Assembly: GCF_963676685.1 (NCBI RefSeq)
Contig: NC_092355.1
Location: 73,561,176 to 73,625,175 of the forward strand
Direction: 5' to 3'
Length of the DNA: 64,000 nucleotides
From: Mytilus edulis
Taxonomy: Eukaryota > Mollusca > Bivalvia > Mytilida > Mytilidae
Numbering within the stretch: the stretch's first letter is position 1; the number at the start of each line of letters is the position of its first letter. The notes under the pieces were generated by a model. That model saw nothing but the letters and a program-made list of their open reading frames with translations, did no database searches and was not told the origin of the DNA. Shown here piece after piece: positions 49,801-61,800 of this stretch. The position numbers and the translations under genes were made by a program.

Positions 49801-52800
49801 GACCCCACTTTATATGATTCTTACAAATATTTGTTGTCCATTAACCCTGTCTAATTAACAACATAATTTTGTATATATTAAGGAATGTGGTCAAAGTGTT
49901 TTATACTGCTGATTGTGTACAATCTGTTATGTTCTGAAGTAACTTGTATTTGTATGCTTTATACTGCTTGTGTACAATCTGTTATGTTCTGAAGTAACTT
50001 GTGGTTGTGTGTTTTATACTGCTAATGTACAATCTGTTATGTTCTGAAGTAGCTTGTAGTTATGTGTTTTATTCTGCTAATGTACAATCTGTTATGTTCT
50101 GAAGTAACTTGTATTTGTATGTTTTATACTGCTTGTGTACAATCTGTTATGTTCTGAAATAACATGTAGTTATGTGTTTTATTCTGCTAATGTACAATCT
50201 GTTATGTTTTGAAGTAACTTGTATTTGTATGTTTTATACTGCTTGTGTCGTTCTGTTATGTTCTGAGGTAACTTGTAGTTGTATGTTTCATACTGCTTGT
50301 GTACAATCTGTTATGTTCTGAAGTAACTTGCAGTTGTATGTTTTATACTGCTAATGTACAATCTGTAATGTTCTGAAGAAACTTGTAGTTATGTGTTTTA
50401 TACTGCTTATGAACAATCTGTTATGTTCTCAAGTAGCTTGTAGCTGTGTGTTTTATACTGCTGATTGTGTACAATCTGTTATGTTCTGAAGTAACTTGTA
50501 GTTGTATGTTTTATACTGCTGATGTACAATCTGTTATGTTCTGAAGAAACTTGCAGTTATGTGTTTTATACTGCTTATGTACAATCTGTTATGTTCTGAA
50601 ATAACATGTAGTTATGTGTTTTATTCTGCTAATGTACAATCTGTTATGTTCTGAAGTAACTTGTATTTGTATGTTTTATACTGCTTGTGTACAATCTGTT
50701 ATGTTCTGAGGTAACTTGTAGTTGTATGTTTCATACTGCTTGTGTACAATCTGTTATGTTCTGAAGTAACTTGCAGTTGTATATTTTATACTGCTCATGA
50801 ACAATCTGTTATGTTCTCAAGTAGCTTGTAGTTATGTGTTTTATTCTGCTAATGTACAATCTGTTATGTTCTGAAGTAACTTGTATTTGTATGTTTTATA
50901 CTGCTTGTGTACAATCTGTTATGTTCTGAAATAACATGTAGTTATGTGTTTTATTCTGCTAATGTACAATCTGTTATGTTTTGAAGTAACTTGTATTTGT
51001 ATGTTTTATACTGCTTGTGTCGTTCTGTTATGTTCTGAGGTAACTTGTAGTTGTATGTTTCATACTGCTTGTGTACAATCTGTTATGTTCTGAAGTAACT
51101 TGCAGTTGTATATTTTATACTGCTCATGAACAATCTGTTATGTTCTCAAGTAGCTTGTAGTTATGTGTTTTATTCTGCTAATGTACAATCTGTTATGTTC
51201 TGAAGTAACTTGTATTTGTATGCTTTATACTGCTTGTGTACAATCTGTTATGTTCTGAAGTAACTTGTATTTGTATGCTGTATACTGCTTGTGTACAATC
51301 TGTTATGTTCTGAAGTAATTTGTAGTTGTATGTTTATACTGCTTGTGTACAATCTGTTATGTTCTGAAGTAACTTGTATTTGTATGTTTATACTGCTTGT
51401 GTACAATCTGTTATGTTTTGAAGTAATTTGTAGTTGTATGTTTATACTGCTTGTGTACAATCTGTTATGTTCTGAAGTAACTTGCAGTTGTATATTTCAT
51501 ACTGCTTATGAACAATCTGTTATGTTCTCAAGTAGCTTGTAGCTGTGTGTTTTATACTGCTGATGTACAATCTGTTATGTTCTGAAGAAACTTGTAGTTA
51601 TGTGTTTTATACTGCTTATGAACAATCTGTTATGTTCTCAATTAGCTTGTAGCTGTGTTTTTTATACTGCTGAAGTACAATCTGTTATGTTCTCAAGAAG
51701 CTTGTAGCTGAGTGTTTTATACTGCTTATGTACAATCTGTTATGTTCTGAAATAACATGTAGTTATGTGTTTTATTCTGCTAATGTACAATCTGTTATGT
51801 TCTGAAGTAACTTGTATTTGTATGTTTTATACTGCTTGTGTACAATCTGTTATGTTCTGAGGTAACTTGTAGTTGTAAGCTTTATACTGCTTGTGTACAA
51901 TCTGTTATGTTCTGAAGTAACTTGTATTTGTATGCTGTATACTGCTTGTGTACAATCTGTTATGTTCTGAAGTAATTTGTAGTTGTATGTTTATACTGCT
52001 TGTGTACAATCTGTTATGTTCTGAAGTAACTTGTATTTGTATGTTTATACTGCTTGTGTACAATCTGTTATGTTTTGAAGTAATTTGTAGTTGTATGTTT
52101 ATACTGCTTGCGTACAATCTGTTATGTTCTGAAGTAACTTGCAGTTGTATATTTCATACTGCTTATGAACAATCTGTTATGTTCTCAAGTAGCTTGTAGC
52201 TGTGTGTTTTATACTGCTGATGTACAATCTGTTATGTTCTGAAGTAATTTGTAGTTGTATGTTTATACTGCTTGTGTACAATCTGTTATGTTCTGAAGTA
52301 ACTTGTATTTGTATGTTTATACTGCTTGTGTACAATCTGTTATGTTTTGAAGTAATTTGTAGTTGTATGTTTATACTGCTTGTGTACAATCTGTTATGTT
52401 CTGAAGTAACTTGCAGTTGTATATTTCATACTGCTTATGAACAATCTGTTATGTTCTCAAGTAGCTTGTAGCTGTGTGTTTTATACTGCTGATGTACAAT
52501 CTGTTATGTTCTGAAGAAACTTGTAGTTATGTGTTTTATACTGCTTATGAACAATTTGTTATGTTCTCAATTAGCTTGTAGCTGTGTTTTTTATACTGCT
52601 GATGTACAATCTGTTATGTTCTCAAGAAGCTTGTAGCTGAGTGTTTTATACTGCTTATGTACAATCTGTTATGTTCTGAAATAACATGTAGTTATGTGTT
52701 TTATTCTGCTAATGTACAATCTGTTATGTTCTGAAGTAACTTGTATTTGTATGTTTTATACTGCTTGTGTACAATCTGTTATGTTCTGAGGTAACTTGTA

Positions 52801-55800
52801 GTTGTATTTTTCATACTGCTTGTGTACAATCTGTTATGTTCTCAAGTAACTTGCAGTTGTATATTTTATACTGCTTATGAACAATCTGTTATGTTCTCAA
52901 GTAGCTTGTAGCTGTGTGTTTTATACTGCTTATGTACAATATGTTATGTTCTGAAATAACATGTAGTTATGTGTTTTATTCTGCTAATGTACAATCTGTT
53001 ATGTTCTGAAGTAACTTGCAGTTGTATATTTTATACTGCTTATGAACAATCTGTTATGTTCTCAAGTAGCTTGTAGCTGTGTTTTTTATACTGCTGATGT
53101 ACAATCAGTTATGTTCTGAAATAACATGTAGTTATGTGTTTTATTCTGCTAATGTACAATCTGTTATGTTCTGAAGTAACTTGTATTTGTATGTTTTATA
53201 CTGCTTGTGTACAATCTGTTATGTTCTGAAATAACATGTAGTTATGTGTTTTATTCTGCTAATGTACAATCTGTTATGTTTTGAAGTAACTTGTATTTGT
53301 ATGTTTTATACTGCTTGTGTCGTTCTGTTATGTTCTGAGGTAACTTGTAGTTGTATGTTTCATACTGCTTGTGTACAATCTGTTATGTTCTGAAGTAACT
53401 TGCAGTTGTATGTTTTATACTGCTTGTGTACAATCTGTTATGTTCTGAAGTAACTTGCAGTTGTATATTTTATACTGCTCATGAACAATCTGTTATGTTC
53501 TCAAGTAGCTTGTAGTTATGTGTTTTATTCTGCTAATGTACAATCTGTTATGTTCTGAAGTAATTTGTAGTTGTATGTTTATACTGCTTGTGTACAATCT
53601 GTTATGTTCTGAAGTAACTTGCAGTTGTATATTTTATACTGCTCATGAACAATCTGTTATGTTCTCAAGTAGCTTGTAGTTATGTGTTTTATTCTGCTAA
53701 TGTACAATCTGTTATGTTCTGAAGTAACTTGTATTTGTATGCTTTATACTGCTTGTGTACAATCTGTTATGTTCTGAGGTAACTTGTAGTTGTATGTTTC
53801 ATACTGCTTGTGTACAATCTGTTATGTTCTGAAGTAACTTGCAGTTGTATATTTTATACTGCTCATGAACAATCTGTTATGTTCTCAAGTAGCTTGTAGT
53901 TATGTGTTTTATTCTGCTAATGTACAATCTGTTATGTTCTGAAGTAACTTGTATTTGTATGTTTTATACTGCTTGTGTACAATCTGTTATGTTCTGAAGT
54001 AACTTGTATTTGTATGCTGTATACTGCTTGTGTACAATCTGTTATGTTCTGAAGTAATTTGTAGTTGTATGTTTATACTGCTTGTGTACAATCTGTTATG
54101 TTCTGAAGTAACTTGTATTTGTATGTTTATACTGCTTGTGTACAATCTGTTATGTTTTGAAGTAATTTGTAGTTGTATGTTTATACTGCTTGTGTACAAT
54201 CTGTTATGTTCTGAAGTAACTTGCAGTTGTATATTTTATACTGCTTATGAACAATCTGTTATGTTCTCAAGTAGCTTGTAGCTGTGTGTTTTATACTGCT
54301 GATGTACAATCTGTTATGTTCTGAAGAAACTTGTAGTTATGTGTTTTATACTGCTTATGAACAATCTGTTATGTTCTCAATTAGCTTGTAGCTGTGTTTT
54401 TTATACTGCTGAAGTACAATCTGTTATGTTCTCAAGAAGCTTGTAGCTGAGTGTTTTATACTGCTTATGTACAATCTGTTATGTTCTGAAATAACATGTA
54501 GTTATGTGTTTTATTCTGCTAATGTACAATCTGTTATGTTCTGAAGTAACTTGTATTTGTATGTTTTATACTGCTTGTGTACAATCTGTTATGTTCTGAG
54601 GTAACTTGTAGTTGTATGTTTCATACTGCTTGTGTACAATCTGTTATGTTCTCAAGTAACTTGCAGTTGTATATTTTATACTGCTTATGAACAATCTGTT
54701 ATGTTCTCAAGTAGCTTGTAGCTGTGTGTTTTATACTGCTTATGTACAATATGTTATGTTCTGAAATAACATGTAGTTATGTGTTTTATTCTGCTAATGC
54801 ACAATCTGTTATGTTCTGAAGTAACTTGTATTTGTATGTTTTATACTGCTTGTGTACAATCTGTTATGTTCTGAGGTAACTTGTAGTTGAATGTTTCATA
54901 CTGCTTGTGTACAATCTGTTATGTTCTGAAGTAACTTGCAGTTGTATATTTTATACTGCTCATGAACAATCTGTTATGTTCTCAAGTAGCTTGTAGTTAT
55001 GTGTTTTATTCTGCTAATGTACAATCTGTTATGTTCTGAAGTAACTTGTATTTGTATGCTTTATACTGCTTGTGTACAATCTGTTATGTTCTGAAGTAAT
55101 TTGTAGTTGTATGTTTATACTGCTTGTGTACAATCTGTTATGTTCTGAAGTAACTTGCAGTTGTATATTTTATACTGCTTATGAACAATCTGTTATGTTC
55201 TCAAGTAGCTTGTAGCTGTGTGTTTTATACTGCTGATGTAAAATCTGTTATGTTCTGAAGAAACTTGTAGTTATGTGTTATATACTGCTTATGAACATCT
55301 GTTATGTTCTCAATTAGCTTGTAGCTGTGTTTTTTATACTGCTGATGTACAATCTGTTATGTTCTCAAGAAGCTTGTAGCTGAGTGTTTTATACTGCTTA
55401 TGTACAATCTGTTATGCTCTGAAATAACATGTAGTTATGTGTTTTATTCTGCTAATGTACAAGCTGTTATGTTCTGAAGTAACTTGTATTTGTATGTTTT
55501 ATACTGCTTGTGTACAATCTGTTATGTTCTGAGGTAACTTGTAGTTGTATGTTTCATGCTGCTTGTGTACGATCTGTTATGTTCTCAAGTAACTTCAATT
55601 GTATATTTTATACTGCTTATGAACAATCTGTTATGTTCTAAAGTAGCTTGTAGCTGTGTGTTTTATACTGCTTATGTACAATCTGTTATGTTCTGAAATA
55701 ACATGTAGTTATGTGTTTTATTCTGCTAATGTACAATCTGAAGTAAATTACAGATGTTTTTATACTGCTGGTGTACAATCTGTTATGTTCTGAAGTAACT

Positions 55801-58800
55801 TTAACTTGTTTATTTTTTTCTGGTAATGTACAATTTATTTTGTTCTTAAGTAACTTGTAGTTGTGTGTTTTATACTGCTGGTGGACAATCTGTTATATTC
55901 TGAAGTATGTTGCAGTTGTGTGTTTTATACTGCTGATGTACAATATGTTATGTTCTGAAGTAACTTGCAGTTGTGTGTTTTACACTGCTGGTGGACAATC
56001 TGTTATATTCTGAAGTATGTTGCAGTTGTGTGTTTTATACTGCTGATGTACAATTTATTTTGTTCTTAAGTAACTTGTAGTTGTGTGTTTTATACTGCTG
56101 GTGGACAATCTGTTATATTCTGAAGTATGTTGCAGTTGTGTGTTTTATACTGCTGATGCACAATCTGTTATGTTCTGAGGTAACTTGTTGTTATGTGTTT
56201 GATACTGCTGGTGTACAATCTGTTATGTTCTGAAGTAACTTGTAGTTGTGTGTATTATACAGCTTATGTACAATCTGTTATGTTTAGAAGTAACATTAAG
56301 TTGCGTTTTGTTTCTTTTAAAACTTTTATGCTCCTATTGTACAATATTTTATGTTCTGAAGTAACTTGTAGTTGTGTGTTTTATGCTCCTAATGTACAAT
56401 ATTTTATGTTCTGAAGTAGCTTGTAGTTGTGTGTTTTATACTCCTAATGTACAATATGTTATGTTCTGAAGTAACTTGTAGTTGTGTGTTTTATACTTCT
56501 TGTTTACGATATGTTATGTTCTGAAGTAGCTTGTAGTTGTGTGTTTTATGATCCTAATGTACAATATGTTATGTTCTGAAGTAACTTGTAGTTGTGTGTT
56601 TTATGCTCCTAATGTACAATATTTTATGTTCTGAAGTAACTTGTAGTTGTGTGTTTTATGCTGTTAATGTACAATATTTTATGTTCTGAAGTAACTTTTA
56701 GTTGTGTGGTTTAAACTTCTTGTGTACAATCTGTTATGTTCGGAAGTAACTTGTAGTTATTATGGTTATTTTCTGAAGTGAATTGTAGTTGTGTTTTTTT
56801 AATTACTTATGTTCAATTTGTTATGTTCTAAAGTAAATTGTAGTTGTGTGTTTTTAAGTACTTATGTGTTTTGTTCTAAAGTAAATTGTGGTTGTGTGTT
56901 TTTAACTACTTATGTGTTATGTTCTAAAGTAAATTGTAGTTGTGTGTTTTTAAGTACTTATGTGTTATGTTCTAAAGTAAATTGTGGTTGTGTGTTTTTA
57001 ACTACTTATGGATTATGTTCTAAAGTAAATTGTGGTCGTGTGTTTTTAACTACTTATGTGTTATGTTCTAAAGTAAATTGTTGTAGTGTGTTTTTAAGTA
57101 CTTATGTGTTACGTTCTTAAGTAAATTGTGGTTGTGTGTTTTTAACTACTCATGTTCAATCTGTTATGTTCTAAAGTAAATTGTGGTTGTGTGTTTTATT
57201 GTACCTGTACCATATGATGCCGTATCTTGAAATGATTTTTCTACAAAGTATTAAACTAAGATAGTTTTGAATGTGACTATTTCACTTACAGCTTGATAAT
57301 CAATGTCTGCACCATTCTCTAGACATAATTTTAAGGTTTCGATATCTCCATCTTCAGCAGCTGTATAAAGTTTCTGTAAGTAAAACATAGAAATTACATT
57401 TAATAGATTGTAATGAATGTTAAATCAGGTAATAATTATGTATTCTTCTGTATAGCAATGCAGTGGTTCAAAATAACATTTTTTAGTATTCATCAGTTCA
57501 TGTGTTTGTGATTGTTCCGATCATTGATTAATAGTTATGTATTTATGTGTTGCTGTGTTATTTGTATTACCAAGGACATGCCCTTGTTTGTTATATATAT
57601 GATGGTCCTTCAGGAAAATTGTATTTTTTCACCATTGTAAATGTATGCTTCCAAAATTGACACAATAGAGTGTTCAAATCAACATTTTTCCCTGAAAATT
57701 CCTGGACCTTTACACCAGTAAAGTGGAAGGTCCACACCTTAGGATGAAAGGTCCAAACATTAACTTTTGATTGGATCAATTTTAAAGATTTTGTTACCCT
57801 CTCACTAAAGCACTATGCCTATCAGAGTGGGTTAGGTATTTTATACAATAATTACAGGTCATGGTTCAGGAAGCTTCTCCAAGTTGGAGCCAAGGGCGAT
57901 CTTTCTGCCAATGAAACTTGAATTTTTGCTTACGTTTCTCGTGATCATATCTTTTATCCTTGTTTAAACTCTCATTGCTTCTTTAGTTTATTTCATCCGC
58001 CTCGCCCGTTTTTCTCTTAGAAGACGTGATGCTTAAGCAAAACAAACTCATGGTTTAGCAACTTTGACAACCACATGCGTTAATATGACGAACGCGAACT
58101 TGACAAAAGCACCCATAAAAATTGTCATCTCATCTGACATGCTGTACTATTAATGAACCAGGAAATTGATTATTAAACTAAAAATAAATTTAATCACAAA
58201 GCTAATTTATTGTGACTCATTACCACATCAATTTACAAGTTATAACAAAGTGTTTATACAGTAATTCAATATAAATGTTTTCTAAAACTTGAAAATTGAA
58301 AGTCTGTCGGGTGCAGCAAATAACCAAATCAGAAGTCCGACTGTTAATATGATAGGTCTCAGATCTTGGACCACAGCTAATTTAAACCCAATGACTACAA
58401 AAATCAGTAGAATTCTTATTTCTTATAACAGAGAGGAATTCCTTAAATATGAGTAAAAGATAAGACAAGTAAGTGTCACCCGTTATATGAGTAAAAGATA
58501 AGACAAGTAAGTGTCACCCGTGTTATGAGAATAAGATACGACAAGTAAGTGTCACCCGTGTTATGAGTAAAAGATAAGACAAGTAAGTGTCACCCTTGTT
58601 ATGAGAAGAAGATACGACAAGTAAGTGTCACCCGTGTTATGAGTAAAAGATAAGACAAGGAAGTGTCATCGTGTTATGAGTAGAAGATAAGACTAGTAAG
58701 TATCACCCGTGTTATGAATAGAAGATAAGACATGTAAGTGTCACCCGTGTAATGAGTAGAAGATAAGACGATTAAGTGTCACCCGTGTTATGAGAAGAAG

Positions 58801-61800
58801 ATAAGACAAGTAAGTGTCACCCGTGTTATGAGTAGAAGATAAGACAAGTAAGTGTCACCCGTGTTATGAGTAGAAAATAAGACAAGTAAGTGTCACCCGT
58901 GTTATGAGTAGAAAATAAGACAAGTAAGTGTCACCATTGTTATAAGTAGATTATAAGACAAGTAAGTGTCACCCGTGTTATGAGTAGAAGATAAGACAAG
59001 TGTCACCGTGTTATGAGTAGAAGATAAGACAACTAAGTGTCACCCGTGTTATGAGTAGAAGATAAGACAATCAAGTGTCACCCATGTTATGAGTAGAAGA
59101 TAAGACAATTAAGTGTCACCCTTGTTATGAGTAGAATATAAGACAAGTAAGTGTCACCCGTGTTATGAGTAGAAAACATGACAAGTAAGTGTCATCCGTG
59201 TTATGAGTAGAAGATAGGACAAGTAAGTGTCACCTGTGCTATGAGTAGAAGATAAGACAATCAAGTGTCACCCATGTTATGAGTAGAAGATAAGACAATC
59301 AAGTGTCACCCATGTTATGAGTAGAAGATAAGACAAGTAAGTGTCACCCGTGTTATGAGTAGAAGATAAGACAATCAAGTGTCACCCATGTTATGAGTAG
59401 AAGATAAGACAATCAAGTGTCACCCATGTTATGAGTAGAAGATAAGACAAGTAAATGTCATCCGTGTTATGAGTAGAAGATAAGACAAGTAAGTGTCACC
59501 CGTGTTATGAGTAAAAGATAAGATGATTAAGTGTCACCCGTGTTATGAGTAGAAAACAAGACAAGTAAGTGTCATCCGTGTTATGAGTAGAAGATAGGAC
59601 AAGTAAGTGTCACCTGTGCTATGAGTAGAAGATAAGACAATCAAGTGTCACCCATGTTATGAGTAGAAGATAAGACAATCAAGTGTCACCCATGTTATGA
59701 GTAGAAGATAAGACAAGTAAGTGTCACCCGTGGTATGAGTAGAAGATAAGACAAGTAAGTGTCACCCGTGTTATGAGTAAAAGATAAGATGATTAAGTGT
59801 CACCCGTGTTATGAGTAGAAAACAAGACAAGTAAGTGTCACCTGTGCTATGAGTAGAAGATAAGATTAAGTGTCATCTGTGTAATGAGTAAAAGATAAGA
59901 CGACCAAGTGTCATCTTCGTAATTAGTAGAAGATAGCACAATTTAGTGTCACTCATGTTATATGTAGACGTAAGACAAGAGTCACCTTTTTAATGAGAAA
60001 AAGATAAGACAATTTAGTGTCACCCATGTAATGAGTAGAAGATAAGATGATCAAGTTTCACCTGTGTAATGAGTAGAAGATAAGACGATAAAGTGTCACC
60101 TGTGTTATGAGTAGAAGATAAGACAATCAAGTGTCACCCATGTTATAAGTAAAAGATAAGACAAGTGTCACCCGTGTTATGAGTAGAAGATAAGACAGGT
60201 AAGTGTCACCCATGTTAGGAGTAGAAGATTAGACGATAAAGTGTCACCTGTGTAATGAGTAGAAGATAAGACAAGTGTCACCTGTGTTATGAGTAGAAAA
60301 TAAGATGATTAAGTGTCACCCATGTTATGAGTAGAAGATAAGACAATTAAGTGTCACCCGTGTTATGAGAAGAAGATATGACAAGTAAGTGTCACCCGTG
60401 TTATGAGAAGAGGATAAGACAAGGAAGTGTCATCGTGTTATGAGTAAAAGATAAGACTAGTAAGTATCACCCGTGTTATGAATAGAAGATAAGACAGATA
60501 AGTGTCACCCCTGTAATGAGTAGAAGATAAGACGATTAAGTGTCACCCGTGTTATGAGAAGAAGATAAGACAAGTAAGTGTCACCCGTGTTATGAGTAGA
60601 AGATAAGACAAGTAAGTGTCACCCGTGTTATGAGTAGAAAATAAGACAAGTAAGTGTCACCCGTGTTATGAGTAGAAAATAAGACAAGTAAGTGTCACCC
60701 TTGTTATGAGTAGAATATAAGACAAGTAAGTGTCACCCGTGTTATGAGTAGAAGATAAGACAAGTGTCACCGTGTTATGAGTAGAAGATAAGACAACTAA
60801 GTGTCACCCGTGTTATGAGTAGAAGATAAGACAATCAAGTGTCACCCATGTTATGAGTAGAAGATAAGACAATTAAGTGTCACCCTTGTTATGAGTAAAA
60901 GATAAGACAAGTAAGTGTCACCCGTTATATGAGTAAAAGATAAGACAAGTAAGTGTCACCCGTGTTATGAGAATAAGATACGACAAGTAAGTGTCACCCG
61001 TGTTATGAGTAAAAGATAGGACAAGTAAGTGTCACCCTTGTTATGAGAAGAAGATACGACAAGTAAGTGTCACCCATGTTATGAGAAGAAGATAAGACAA
61101 GTAAGTGTCACCCGTGTTATGAGAAGAAGATATGACAAGTAAGTGTCACCCGTGTTATGAGAAGAAGATAAGACAAGTAAGTGTCACCCATTTTATTAGA
61201 AGAAGATAAGACAAGTAAATGTCACCCGTGTTATGAGTAGAAGATAAGACAGGTAAGTGTCACCCGTGTTATGAGTAGAAGATAAGACAAGTAAGTGTCA
61301 CCCATGTAATGAGAAGAAAATAAGACAAGTGTCACCTGTGTTATGAGTAGAAAATAAGATGATTAAGTGTCACCCATGTTATGAGTAGAAGATAAAACAA
61401 TTAAGTGTCACCCGTGTTATGAGTAGAAGATAAGACAATTAAGTGTCACCCGTGTTATGAGTAGAAGACAAGACAATCAAGTGTTACCTGTGTAATGAGT
61501 AGAAAATAAGTCAATCAAGTTCACCTGTGTAATGAGTAGAAGATAAGACGATAAAGTGTCACTCGTGTAATGAGTAGAAGATAACACGTTAAAGTGTCAC
61601 CTGTGTAATGAGTAGAAGATAAGTCGATAAAGTGTCACTCGTGTAATGAGTAGAAGATAAAACGATCAAGTGTCACCAGTGTAATTCCTAGATAGATAAC
61701 ACAATTAAGACAATCTCTGAGAACTATTAGTTATTAGCAATACCTTAGTTTATCAAATGTTTTGAGTACACCTTGCTTTGTCCAAGTTTTGTAATTTTTG

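Larger units (their letters stand above)
47580..49880. repeat. Tandemly duplicated exon-plus-intron units of the Roco gene
   Basis: Introns between the ankyrin exons repeat long shared passages: aaaacttgtctgataaactg, gacaatgttgtgtaataaat, atgttttgttgtgaaatgtc and aatgagaccccacttt. The passages occur near 47580, 48215, 48705 and 49360. Exon starts are 489 and 654 bases apart; the longer spacing carries an extra copied segment also seen at about 47880-47990. Confidence 0.85.

Noticed and set aside
51291-54281. Repeated cysteine-rich 83-codon ORFs and 70-codon minus-strand ORFs
   Set aside because: By-products of 54-base variants in the 55-bp array, identical wherever the higher-order block recurs.
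56809-57120. 103-codon ORF with 16-residue repeats
   Set aside because: The 48-base repeat variant is a multiple of three, which keeps the frame open by chance.
57591-57779. 62-codon minus-strand ORF in intron 1
   Set aside because: It contains a short internal near-repeat, lacks homology cues, and is not bounded by splice signals in frame with the gene.
58447-61688. CRISPR-like array of ~38-base repeats
   Set aside because: There are no unique spacers; the units are head-to-tail satellite with point variation, in an animal intron.
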